A stretch of DNA of 64,000 bases from positions 67,933 through 131,932 of the forward strand of contig CAZHMD010000008.1 of NCBI GenBank assembly GCA_964533735.1, in the 5' to 3' direction. A program made the position numbers and the translations under genes. Below the pieces are notes generated by a model that was not told the DNA's origin, ran no database searches, and was given only the letters and a program-made list of their open reading frames with translations. Positions 16,140 through 24,416 of the stretch are shown here, one piece after another. How positions within the stretch are numbered: position 1 is the stretch's first letter; each line of letters opens with the position of its first letter. Origin of the DNA: UBA6107 sp964533735 (GTDB lineage: Bacteria > Chloroflexota > Anaerolineae > Anaerolineales > Anaerolineaceae).

Positions 16140-17786
16140 ATGAATAAAAAAAATTTGTACCAGATATTCTCGATCGTCATTTGCCTGGTCATTGGGCTTT
16201 CCGGATGCACATTTCTTGACAGCCTGCAAGGACAGGAGGAGGAGTTTTCGGGTTTATCTGTGGCTGCCGCTGATTGTGCTTATGGCGGGGAGATAAAATC
16301 AGTTGCGGCAGTAGATGCCTACTCTGTCACCTTTACTTTATGCAAACCGGATGCGGCTTTTCCAGCAAAGATCGCTGCCCCGATTTTTGCCATCCAGGAT
16401 CAAGCCACCCTGGACGCCACTGGAGGGGATTCAAATTTACTTTCAGAAAATCCGGTAGGAACCGGAGCGTTCCGTTTAAAGAGTTGGGCAAAGGTTGCTC
16501 TCCTCTCCCTGGAACCCTCGAGCTCATATTGGGGAACTCCTGCGCTACCGGGTACGGTGGAATTTGAGTGGCGGGATGATCCTGCCAAACGATATGGTTT
16601 TACTACTTATGTTTCCGTTGATGGGATCGATGTTCCCCCGGCTGCTTTAATTTCTTCAATCAAAACGAACGCACAATTGAAATCCATCCAGCATCAGCTC
16701 GCAAATTTATATTACATTGGCATTAACAATCGGGTCGCTCCATTTGACCAGGCGGAGGTCCGCCGGGCAATCTCAATTGCCCTGGACCGTTCGGTAATTG
16801 TTCAACAGGTGTTCCCGCAAGGCTCAGAACTAGCCCAGCAAATGGCACCCACATCTATCAGCCCGGGTCATTCAGATACACTCACCTGGTATACCTCAAA
16901 CCCCAGGGAAGCCAGGGAGCGGTTAAACGCGGTTAATTTTGATTTTGGACAGGAAATCACAATTGCTGTGGCAAACTCCAGGATGGGCTATCTTGAAAAT
17001 GCCGGCGGTATTGCCACTCTTGTGAAGAGTCAACTGGAAGCCATTGGGTTGAAAGTAACCGTCGAACCCATGAGTCTTGAGGAATTGGATCAGGCGATAA
17101 GAAGCGGCGAAACAATGCTTTACATCAACTGGTTCCAGGCAGATTATGCAGATGGTACTGCCTATTTTGACCGTATTTTCGTTAACGACGCCAGTTTTCT
17201 GGGAGACCCGTACCCCGAAATTCAACAGGAAATCGTCAACTCATTGAATACGATAGATTCTAAAACCCGGCAGGATACTTTTGACCGTTTAAATACTTTA
17301 ATCTTTGACCAGGTTCCACTCATCCCATTGGGATATGCCACCAATCTTTCTGTCTTCCGCTCGAGTGTGAATAACGTAGCAGCCAATGCCTATTATGAAA
17401 ATTTTGAAGATATGAGCGGCGTTGATGATGTGATCCATTATGTGGGTGTAACAGAACCTCTCAGCCTTTGGCCGGCAGATGAAGATGATTACCAGACCTT
17501 CCGCATCACCCGGCTGCTTTATGATACACTGCTGATTCCGGGTTTCAGCGGGAATGCATTAAAGCCATTGCTGGCAGAAAATTGGGAAAGTAACGCTGAC
17601 CTCACAGAGTGGACTTTCAACCTGCGCTTTAACGTCAGGTTTTCCAATAGCGCCACGTTCGATGCCAACGATGTGGTGGCGTCATTTGCTGCCATCTGGG
17701 ATGCGAGTAACGCGAACCACAAAGGTCGTACCGGAGAGTTCGCTTACTACAAACGATTATTCGGGAATTTGCTCAACGATAATTAA
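16140..17786 (+). CDS. ABC-type peptide/oligopeptide-binding lipoprotein, domain order circularly permuted
   Basis: 548 residues. A lipoprotein signal ends in LSGC (Cys23). Right after it comes YGGEIKSVAAVDAYSVTFTL...NPVGTGAFRLKSW, which in ordinary SBP_bac_5 proteins (OppA/DppA) lies about 120-160 residues into the mature protein. The usual middle and C-lobe follow (FDQAEVRRAISIALDR...). The canonical N-terminal part, PLSLWPADEDDYQTFRITRL...LKPLLAENW...WTFNLRFNVRF...FDANDVVASF, appears only after residue about 437 and closes the protein. The last residues (YYKRLFGNLLNDN) would join naturally to the first mature ones. All segments are present once, so this is a permutation, not a fusion or truncation. 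It is expected to bind peptides or similar solutes outside the membrane. No permease or ATPase genes are adjacent. Confidence 0.85.
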   Translation: MNKKNLYQIFSIVICLVIGLSGCTFLDSLQGQEEEFSGLSVAAADCAYGGEIKSVAAVDAYSVTFTLCKPDAAFPAKIAAPIFAIQDQATLDATGGDSNLLSENPVGTGAFRLKSWAKVALLSLEPSSSYWGTPALPGTVEFEWRDDPAKRYGFTTYVSVDGIDVPPAALISSIKTNAQLKSIQHQLANLYYIGINNRVAPFDQAEVRRAISIALDRSVIVQQVFPQGSELAQQMAPTSISPGHSDTLTWYTSNPREARERLNAVNFDFGQEITIAVANSRMGYLENAGGIATLVKSQLEAIGLKVTVEPMSLEELDQAIRSGETMLYINWFQADYADGTAYFDRIFVNDASFLGDPYPEIQQEIVNSLNTIDSKTRQDTFDRLNTLIFDQVPLIPLGYATNLSVFRSSVNNVAANAYYENFEDMSGVDDVIHYVGVTEPLSLWPADEDDYQTFRITRLLYDTLLIPGFSGNALKPLLAENWESNADLTEWTFNLRFNVRFSNSATFDANDVVASFAAIWDASNANHKGRTGEFAYYKRLFGNLLNDN

Positions 17787-17791
17787 AAATC

Positions 17792-17818
17792 AAAAACGCT
17801 CCGCAAGGAGCGTTTTTT
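17792..17818. terminator. Intrinsic terminator between convergent genes
   Basis: An 11-bp stem AAAAACGCTCC / GGAGCGTTTTT with a GCAA tetraloop and T-runs on both strands; it serves the binding-protein gene and the ligase gene. Confidence 0.9.
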
Positions 17819-17833
17819 CTTAGAACAAAGGAA

Positions 17834-18811
17834 TTAATTTACCGGGATATTCCAGCGTCTGGCAGCGGATTCGATGATCTTGCGCACGACATCCGTATAG
17901 GTGTATCCTGCAGCAAAGGCAGCATAGATCAAAGATGCCTGTTTGGGATCCGGGTACATCAGAGGGATTGGATTGACCTCAAGGATGTACGGGTTTCCGG
18001 CGTTGTCCATGCGCATGTCCATTCGGCATACATCCTCCAGCCGTAAGGTTTCTTTTGCTCTCAGAGCGATATGTTGAAACTCCAGGGTCTGAGCCTCAGA
18101 TAAAACCGCGGGGCAAACCCGGTAAACTTCACTTTCCAGGTCTTCTTTTTGCTCAGCGGAATAGAAACCGGTAGGTGAGACTATTTCTACGATCGGCAGA
18201 GCTTCATCACCTAACACACCGACAGTAAACTCGCGCCCCTCAATGTATTCTTCCACAAGGATGAGAGAATGGGTAGTTTCCAGAGCCCAGGTGACCTGTT
18301 TGACCAATTCTTGATAATTGCGAACGACTGCGGCATGATTGATGCCAATCGAGGAACCCTCCGATGCAGGTTTTACGAACATGGGGTAGCGCAGGTCGCT
18401 TTCGGGAATGTAATTCGCATCTGGAATTTCCATGAATTTCGCAGTGGGCAGACCATAAGTGAGAAACTGCCGTTTTGCCATGTGTTTATTATGTGAAAGC
18501 ATCATCCCGAGTACCCCTGCACAGGTGTAGGGAATTTGCATCATATCCAGCACTGCCGGCATTTGAGCTTCTCGAGAGTCCCCGTAGTGCCCTTCGGCTG
18601 AATTAAAACAAAGGTCGGGTTTGAATTTCTTTAACTCTTCGATTGATTCAAGGACAGCAGGGAAGTATTTTGCTTCGTGGTTTAGTTCAGATAGTGATTT
18701 CAGTATTTCATCGACAGTGATTTGTTCGTCGAGATCATCCCAACGCCCAGGGGGATCCTCGGGGCTAACAGGCGCATCTTCCTTCAAATTTGCCAGAACG
18801 GCTACTTTCAT
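17834..18811 (-). CDS. D-alanine-D-alanine ligase-like ATP-grasp protein
   Basis: 325 residues. The sequence shows the ATP-grasp arrangement of Ddl: a MKVAVLANLKEDAP opening, CAGVLGMMLSHNKHMAKRQF, PMFVKPASEGSSIGI (phosphate loop), LVEEYIEGREFTVGVLGD, and the metal-binding EVNPIPLM near the C-terminus. Ddl joins two D-alanines for peptidoglycan; this family also includes ligases for other substrates, and the N-terminal region differs from typical Ddl, so -like is the safe term. Start: the ATG at 18811 fits a TTGTAC/TATAAT promoter at 18852-18879; the longer frame would begin inside that promoter. Monocistronic. Confidence 0.78.
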   Translation of the reverse strand: MKVAVLANLKEDAPVSPEDPPGRWDDLDEQITVDEILKSLSELNHEAKYFPAVLESIEELKKFKPDLCFNSAEGHYGDSREAQMPAVLDMMQIPYTCAGVLGMMLSHNKHMAKRQFLTYGLPTAKFMEIPDANYIPESDLRYPMFVKPASEGSSIGINHAAVVRNYQELVKQVTWALETTHSLILVEEYIEGREFTVGVLGDEALPIVEIVSPTGFYSAEQKEDLESEVYRVCPAVLSEAQTLEFQHIALRAKETLRLEDVCRMDMRMDNAGNPYILEVNPIPLMYPDPKQASLIYAAFAAGYTYTDVVRKIIESAARRWNIPVN

Positions 18812-18851
18812 ATAGGTTGTTTCTCCATATTGCTTTGATGAAATCCTGATG

Positions 18852-18879
18852 ATTATAATGATTAATGCCAAGAGTACAA
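18852..18879 (-). promoter_or_regulatory. Sigma-70-type promoter of Ddl-like gene
   Basis: Minus strand TTGTAC (18874-18879), 16-base spacer, TATAAT (18852-18857). It gives a leader of about 35 bases. Confidence 0.65.
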
Positions 18880-18941
18880 GAGCCTTAACCTTACAATATA
18901 TTTCCTTCTAAATGTAATCCAAAATTAGGGATATCACACAC

Positions 18942-18970
18942 GTGACTTTTATAAGCGCTGATGGTATAAC
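18942..18970 (+). promoter_or_regulatory. Candidate promoter of hydrogenase operon
   Basis: GTGACT (18942-18947), 17-base spacer, and an extended -10 TGGTATAAC (TATAAC at 18965-18970), about 50 bases before the first gene. Moderate match only. Confidence 0.45.
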
Positions 18971-19018
18971 CATGCCTTGGGAATCCCATTTCTCTTCATT
19001 GATGCAAGGAGGAAGGCA

Positions 19019-19507
19019 ATGGAATTTATTGTGCTCGGAGTTGGGATACTTGTTTGTGCTGTCTTAGCTGTCAACTCCCGCCGTTTGATCATATCCGCAA
19101 TTTGGCTGGCGCTCACCAGTGCGCTGGTCTCAGTTCTATTGTATCTGTTGGGTGCTGCCCATATTGCCGCAATTGAATTAAGTGTTGGGGCAGGGCTGGT
19201 AACTGTTCTCTTCGTATTTGCCATCAATATTTCCGGTGACGAGCCAATTGAAAACCAGTCGATCCTCCCCAAACCCTATGCGTGGGGAAGCATCGGTCTT
19301 GCCATCGGTCTGGCGCTCTTCCTTATCCTCAAAATGTTGGGGATCATTGATTTCCCGGCAGATGTGACCCTCAAATCTGCCATTGACTGGGATGCCCGTT
19401 ACCTGGACATCCTCCTCCAGGTTGTTTTGATCTTTGCAGGTGTGCTCGGGGTGATCGGTATTCTTGCTCCAACTAAAAATGAAGCGACCAAAGGAGCCCA
19501 GGAATGA
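19019..19507 (+). CDS. Membrane-bound hydrogenase subunit, NuoJ/MbhD-like
   Basis: 162 residues from the ATG at 19019 with an AAGGAGG ribosome site; the frame extends upstream but without such a site. Five hydrophobic segments. The stretch IAAIELSVGAGLVTVLFVFAINI is the NuoJ/ND6 signature region (pi-bulge helix) that links the redox module to the antiporter-like subunits. First gene of an eleven-gene operon; its stop overlaps the next ATG by four bases. Confidence 0.82.
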   Translation: MEFIVLGVGILVCAVLAVNSRRLIISAIWLALTSALVSVLLYLLGAAHIAAIELSVGAGLVTVLFVFAINISGDEPIENQSILPKPYAWGSIGLAIGLALFLILKMLGIIDFPADVTLKSAIDWDARYLDILLQVVLIFAGVLGVIGILAPTKNEATKGAQE

Positions 19508-19815
19508 ACCTTCCCGTTCCATTGATCGTTCTCATCATCATTCTCGGATTGGCCGGCATTGGTCTTTACTGCCTGTTGATCACGCGCAACCTCATCAAGG
19601 TTGTAATTGCTTTGCAATTGATTATCAAAGGTGTTGTGGTGGCATTTATGCTGGCAGCTCACCTGGCTCAACAGGATAACCTGGGGCAAACGCTTGCGCT
19701 GACCGTTATTGTGGCGGACACGATCGTGGCAGTAGTGGGGTTGTCTCTCGCCGTTCAGATCCGGCTGCGCACCGGCAACCTGGATATCAAAACCATCTCC
19801 AATTTGAAGAGGTAA
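19504..19815 (+). CDS. Membrane-bound hydrogenase subunit, NuoK/MnhC-like
   Basis: 103 residues with three membrane helices (GLAGIGLYCLLITRNLIKVVIALQL...). NuoK and MnhC/MrpC share this size and plan, with carboxylates or charged residues in helices two and three for ion transfer. Here the protein keeps ALQLIIKG and the C-terminal ALTVIVADTIVAVVGLSLAV helix typical of the NuoK/MnhC group. Coupled to the preceding gene and three bases from the following GTG. Confidence 0.85.
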   Translation: MNLPVPLIVLIIILGLAGIGLYCLLITRNLIKVVIALQLIIKGVVVAFMLAAHLAQQDNLGQTLALTVIVADTIVAVVGLSLAVQIRLRTGNLDIKTISNLKR

Positions 19816-19818
19816 CCC

Positions 19819-21567
19819 GTGACTGCTATTTTGACATTGTTGATCATTGGTTTACCCTGGGTTGGTGCACTGCTTGTTTGGTGGATCGGCGATAAACATG
19901 AAAAAATCCAGCATTGGCTGTCAGTTGTTTTTGCTTTGGCTGCGACCGGATGCACGCTAGCGCTGCTTCCCCAGGCTTCTGGTGAAGCCAGTGTTAATAT
20001 TTCAATTGGCAGTACATTTGGTAACTACACTTTTGTTCCTGATGGTCTTGGATTATTCCTGAGCATTGTGGCTACCGCCATTGGTTCACTGGCAATTTTG
20101 TTTTCCACCAGTTACATGCGCGGCGAATCCCAGCTGGGGCGCTATTACAGCTTTGTCCTCTTTTTCATTGGCGCCATGGTCGGACTGGTGCTCACCAGTA
20201 ACATCATGCTCATGTTCGTTTTCTGGGAGGTCACGGCTTTATGCTCGTACGCTTTGATCTCATTCCACAACGACGATCCCAAGGCGGTGAGGGGCGGCAT
20301 AAAAGCGCTTTTGATCACCTCCATAGGCGGAGTTGGCCTGCTGTTCGGAAGTGTCATCCTCTTCATTTACACAGGCAGTTTTGATATTAATGTTTTTCTG
20401 GCAGATACAGCGCAGGTTCCTGCTTCCGTGCTTGGAATTCTGGCATTCGGTTTTCTCATCGCGGCTGCTGCCAAATCGGCGCAGTTTCCCTTCCAGACCT
20501 GGCTGCCGGATGCGATGGAAGCTCCCTCGCCAATCAGCGCACTCATCCACGCCGCGACCATGGTCAACGCGGGTGTTTACCTGCTGGCCAGGTTCTACCC
20601 AGCATTCAAGGATGTTCCGTATTGGAGTGAGGCTGTGATGGCGGTGGGCATGCTTTCAGCCCTGCTGGCGGCAATCATGGCGCTGGTTGCCACTGACCTC
20701 AAACGCGTGCTGGCATATTCTACCGTCAGCCAGCTTGGCTACATGGTTTACGCAGTGGGTGCAGGCAGTGTGTTTGCCAGCCAATTCCACCTCCTGAGCC
20801 ATTCCATCTTTAAGGCGTTACTCTTCCTGGCTGCCGGAGCGGTCATTCACAACATCGGCACACGAGACATGCTCGCCATGGGCGGCGTCGGCAAAAAGAT
20901 GCCTTTCGTTCAATGGGTCTTCGCCATCGGAGCGCTTGCGCTGGCTGGAATTCCAATATTTAACGGATTCTGGAGCAAGGAGCTCATCCTTGAAAATGGA
21001 TTGAAACATGGCCCGTTCTGGATCTATGTCATCATGGTCGTTGTGGCGGGTCTGACCGCGCTGTATACCTTGCGTTGTTTCTGGCTCGTTTTCCGCGGAA
21101 CAGCACGCTCCGAATACCACACCCACAAAATCGATATGGCAATGAAGCTGGCGCTGGCACCCCTGGCAATTGGTGCGGTTGTGTCCTGGCTGGTGGTGGG
21201 GCGCTTTTCCGTCCAGCTTGGAGAGCACACCCTGCCTTTTCACGCAATCGAGCCATTTTCGCTGAGTGAACTTGTGCATGAAGTTTTGAGCATCCCGACC
21301 CTGGTCACCATGGCCATCATCGGGGCAGGAATGATGCTGTGGCTCTTCCGCGAAAAATTAACTGGTTTCACCAACGGGTTAAAAAGCATCCACTGGGCGG
21401 CTGAAAACAGTTTCGGTTTTGAGGCGGTCAATGACGCTGTATCGCGCACCACAGCACGCATCGCGGAGGCATTGCGGCAAACCCAAACCGGTCACCTAAG
21501 TTGGAATGTGGTGGGTATTGTGGCAGCGGTGGTCCTCCTATTCGTCTACATCGCAATAGGAGCCTGA
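19819..21567 (+). CDS. Antiporter-like hydrogenase subunit, NuoL/MnhA/MbhH type
   Basis: 582 residues and about fourteen to sixteen membrane helices. The proton-antiporter M domain is clear: MFVFWEVTALCSYALI (Glu of helix 5), KSAQFPFQTWLPDAMEAPSPISALIHAATMV (Lys/His of the broken helix), and YSTVSQLGYMVYAVG. GTG start at 19819, three bases after the previous stop, with GAAGAGG before it. Expected to pump protons or sodium driven by the hydrogenase reaction. Confidence 0.9.
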   Translation: MTAILTLLIIGLPWVGALLVWWIGDKHEKIQHWLSVVFALAATGCTLALLPQASGEASVNISIGSTFGNYTFVPDGLGLFLSIVATAIGSLAILFSTSYMRGESQLGRYYSFVLFFIGAMVGLVLTSNIMLMFVFWEVTALCSYALISFHNDDPKAVRGGIKALLITSIGGVGLLFGSVILFIYTGSFDINVFLADTAQVPASVLGILAFGFLIAAAAKSAQFPFQTWLPDAMEAPSPISALIHAATMVNAGVYLLARFYPAFKDVPYWSEAVMAVGMLSALLAAIMALVATDLKRVLAYSTVSQLGYMVYAVGAGSVFASQFHLLSHSIFKALLFLAAGAVIHNIGTRDMLAMGGVGKKMPFVQWVFAIGALALAGIPIFNGFWSKELILENGLKHGPFWIYVIMVVVAGLTALYTLRCFWLVFRGTARSEYHTHKIDMAMKLALAPLAIGAVVSWLVVGRFSVQLGEHTLPFHAIEPFSLSELVHEVLSIPTLVTMAIIGAGMMLWLFREKLTGFTNGLKSIHWAAENSFGFEAVNDAVSRTTARIAEALRQTQTGHLSWNVVGIVAAVVLLFVYIAIGA

Positions 21568-21568
21568 G

Positions 21569-23074
21569 ATGAACCCATTCCTGCTTAGCCTTATCGTGCT
21601 CCCCTTTGCGGCTTCTCCCATCGTTTATATGGCTGGTCGCCTTTCCATCCGCAAGAACTCGGTGTTGGGGTTAAACTTCGCCAAAATTCTGGCTCTTGTT
21701 GTACTCCTTGCCGAAATGGTCCTTGTTGCTTTTTGTTTGAAGACTGCCCTAACAGTCGGTGGTGTATCCATTACTGTTGGAGCGATTAGCCTGGCATTCG
21801 ACGGCATCGGGTTCCTCATCAGCGCGGTGGTGTTGGTGCTGGGAGCCTGTACCATGCTCTTTTCCTTCCGCTACATCCGCGGGGAGAAAGGTGAAGAAAA
21901 ATTCTATGCGCTTCTCCTGATCACCATTGGCTGTATCATGGGGATGGTATTTTCTTACGACCTGTTCAATATGTGGGTCTGGTTTGAGGGTATGGCCATC
22001 AGCACTTACCTGCTTGTGGCTTTTTATAATGATCAACCCGCCTCACTTGAAGCCGGGTTTAAATACCTGGTGCAATCCGCGGTTGGGTCAGCGCTGGTCC
22101 TTTTCGGGATTGCCATTTTCTTCTCTTTGGCTGGGACAACTTCATTTGAAATACTCTGGAACCTGGGTCAAGAAGGCGGCACGCTGGCTTTGATTGGTAC
22201 AGCATTGCTCATCATTGGTTTCGGCGTAAAAGCTGCCCTGGTTCCTCTGCACACCTGGCTGCCGGACGCGCACTCCCAGGCTCCTTCCGGGATAAGCGCC
22301 ATGCTTTCTGGTATCGTCATCGAGGTAGGTCTGGTGGCTATTCTGCGTGTGCTCAGCATGACCGCCAAGATTGGCGGCGACTGGGGAACAGTCCTGATCG
22401 CCTTCGGATGTCTCAACATATTGGTGGGCAACCTGATGGCACTGCGCCAGCACGAGGTGAAGAGGCTTCTAGCTTATTCCAGTGTCGCGCATGTCGGCTA
22501 CATGCTCCTTGGATTTGGTTTCGCGTTTTCAACGACATTGTCTCTGGGAGCAGCGGGGGGCTTTTTCCACCTGATCACCCATTCCCTAATGAAGGGACTG
22601 GCATTTTTATCCGTTGGCGCCATCATGTATGTTCTCTTCATCGCCAATGATAAACACGCCACCCTCACCCTAGATGACCTGAATGGCATTTCCCGTAAAT
22701 ACCCGCTCCTGGCGGTGTGTTTCAGCGCGGCACTTTTAAGCCTGGCGGGGCTGCCACCTTTTGCAGGCTTTATGTCCAAGTGGCAGATCCTGTTGGCTGG
22801 TGCTGCCGCTCAAACCCCATTGATGTGGGCGGTGGTCATCTTCGTCGGTATCAACAGTGTCCTCTCCCTGGCTTATTATGCTCCCATGATCAACCGCATG
22901 TTCCGCCGTGAACCCTCCGAGGTTGTACAGCGGGGCAAAGCGGTTCCCTGGGTCATACTGGTGCCCATATTAATATTATTTGCCGCCATCCTGGTGATTG
23001 GCATCTGGCCAACCTCGATGGACTTTATCACGGGTAAAGCAGCCGGCACCATGATGTTCTTCTACCTAAATTAA
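21569..23074 (+). CDS. Antiporter-like hydrogenase subunit, NuoN/MnhD type
   Basis: 501 residues, about fourteen helices, a second M-domain antiporter paralogue. Key motifs: MWVWFEGMAISTYLLV (helix 5 Glu), VKAALVPLHTWLPDAHSQAPSGISAML, LAYSSVAHVGYMLLG. One base after the preceding stop. Having two large antiporter subunits is like complex I and the Mbh/Mrp-type hydrogenases and unlike the minimal Ech type, which has one. Confidence 0.9.
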   Translation: MNPFLLSLIVLPFAASPIVYMAGRLSIRKNSVLGLNFAKILALVVLLAEMVLVAFCLKTALTVGGVSITVGAISLAFDGIGFLISAVVLVLGACTMLFSFRYIRGEKGEEKFYALLLITIGCIMGMVFSYDLFNMWVWFEGMAISTYLLVAFYNDQPASLEAGFKYLVQSAVGSALVLFGIAIFFSLAGTTSFEILWNLGQEGGTLALIGTALLIIGFGVKAALVPLHTWLPDAHSQAPSGISAMLSGIVIEVGLVAILRVLSMTAKIGGDWGTVLIAFGCLNILVGNLMALRQHEVKRLLAYSSVAHVGYMLLGFGFAFSTTLSLGAAGGFFHLITHSLMKGLAFLSVGAIMYVLFIANDKHATLTLDDLNGISRKYPLLAVCFSAALLSLAGLPPFAGFMSKWQILLAGAAAQTPLMWAVVIFVGINSVLSLAYYAPMINRMFRREPSEVVQRGKAVPWVILVPILILFAAILVIGIWPTSMDFITGKAAGTMMFFYLN

Positions 23075-23087
23075 GGAGAATCAGACG

Positions 23088-23399
23088 ATGAGCATTTTAC
23101 TTTCGCCACCACTGGCATTTCTGATCTACCTTCCCCTGGTCTTTGCGATTTACTTAGCCGGCAAGGTATTGGCGGGAAAAGAAAGCCCATCACTGGAAAA
23201 ATCGAGTCTCTATGGCAGCGGTGAAGAAGCCGCAACTTCAATGGCTTCTCCCGGTTATCGGCCTTTCTTCCTCATCGCCTTCTTTTTTGCGCTGCTGCAC
23301 CTCGGTATGCTGGTAATCGGTACCGGGCAAATTGACGGAAAGTTACTGCCTTACATCATCGGACTGATCCTGGCGCTGGTTGCCTTGATCCTGGGCTAA
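23088..23399 (+). CDS. NuoA-like small membrane subunit
   Basis: 103 residues with three membrane helices: one at the N-terminus, a loop ending in SLYGSGEEAATSM.SPGYRPFF, and two at the C-terminus. The loop with its acidic residues followed by YRPFF resembles NuoA/ND3, which contacts the hydrogenase-like core near the quinone cavity. AAGGAGAATCAGACG stands before the ATG. Homology is weak at this size; position in the operon between NuoN- and NuoB-like genes supports the call. Confidence 0.7.
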   Translation: MSILLSPPLAFLIYLPLVFAIYLAGKVLAGKESPSLEKSSLYGSGEEAATSMASPGYRPFFLIAFFFALLHLGMLVIGTGQIDGKLLPYIIGLILALVALILG

Positions 23400-23421
23400 A
23401 CGAATCATTGGAGAAAGATCA

Positions 23422-23868
23422 ATGCAGAATATCGCCACCACTGTGATGAATACCCTCAAAACCTGGGCGCGGGTAAATTCCCCCTGGGCGATTCACTTTA
23501 ACAGCGGCTCCTGTAACGGCTGTGATATTGAGATATTAGCTACCCTTACTCCACGTTACGACGTTGAACGCTTTGGCATCAAGCTGCAGGGCAGCCCGCG
23601 CCATGCGGATGTGCTCATTTGCACCGGGCCTGTCACCCTGCAAGCCCGCGATCGGTTGGTACGCATCTATGAACAAATGCCGGAACCTAAATTTGTTGTG
23701 GCAGTGGGTTCCTGTGGAATCTCCGGCGGCGTTTTCCAGGGTTGTTACAACGTGGTTGGCGATATCAATGAAGTCATCCCGGTGAACGTGTATATCCCGG
23801 GCTGCCCGCCCCGGCCTGAAGCCATCATCCATGGGGTGGTGGAATTGCTTAAAAGTCTGCAGAATTGA
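23422..23868 (+). CDS. [NiFe] hydrogenase small subunit, group 4 (NuoB/EchC/MbhJ-like)
   Basis: 148 residues. The four ligands of the proximal [4Fe-4S] cluster are visible: SCNGC (two Cys), VGSCGISGG, and GCPPRPEAI. Family-typical single-cluster small subunit as in Ech, Mbh and complex I NuoB. It passes electrons from the ferredoxin-like subunit to the Ni-Fe site. Confidence 0.92.
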   Translation: MQNIATTVMNTLKTWARVNSPWAIHFNSGSCNGCDIEILATLTPRYDVERFGIKLQGSPRHADVLICTGPVTLQARDRLVRIYEQMPEPKFVVAVGSCGISGGVFQGCYNVVGDINEVIPVNVYIPGCPPRPEAIIHGVVELLKSLQN

Positions 23869-23888
23869 CCCGGAATTTCGGAGGACAA

Positions 23889-24416
23889 ATGACCATCGAA
23901 GAAGATTTACGACAGGCAGAACAATTAATGGCAAATTTTACCCTCTCCACAAATACTCCGGAGGCGAACAGGGTGGATATTGTGATCGATAGGGCCAACC
24001 TGAAGCCCGCAGTTAAGGCTCTCCTAATCGATGGGCATTGGGGATACCTCTCCGCCATCACCGCCCTTGACCAGCCTGTCTACGCAGTGGATGAGACCAC
24101 TAATGAGAAGAAACTTATCCCCGACCAGGGTAATGTTGAAGTGTTGTATCATTTCTGCCGTGGTGCCGCGGTTGCCACCCTGCGCGTGAGTGTGCCTTAC
24201 GCTGACCCCAACCTCGACAGCATCTGTGACATTCTCAGTTCAGCCTCCCTGTATGAGCGGGAAGCCATGGAACTCCTTGGTGTGAACTTCATTGGTACAC
24301 CCAACAGGGAGCGGCTCATCTTGCCTGAAAGCTGGCCGGATGGTGTTTACCCGCTGCGCAAGGCATTCACTGGACTGCAAAAGACCGAATCCCCTGTTGA
24401 AGGAGAGCGTTCATGA
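23889..24416 (+). CDS. NuoC-like subunit of membrane hydrogenase (EchD/MbhK-like)
   Basis: 175 residues. I chose the ATG at 23889 with GGAGGACAA before it. The C-terminus LYEREAMELLGVNFIGTPNRERLILPESWPDGVYPLRKAF is the respiratory 30-kDa (NuoC) signature that docks on the large subunit; no catalytic residues are expected. The stop overlaps the large-subunit ATG by four bases. Confidence 0.9.
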   Translation: MTIEEDLRQAEQLMANFTLSTNTPEANRVDIVIDRANLKPAVKALLIDGHWGYLSAITALDQPVYAVDETTNEKKLIPDQGNVEVLYHFCRGAAVATLRVSVPYADPNLDSICDILSSASLYEREAMELLGVNFIGTPNRERLILPESWPDGVYPLRKAFTGLQKTESPVEGERS

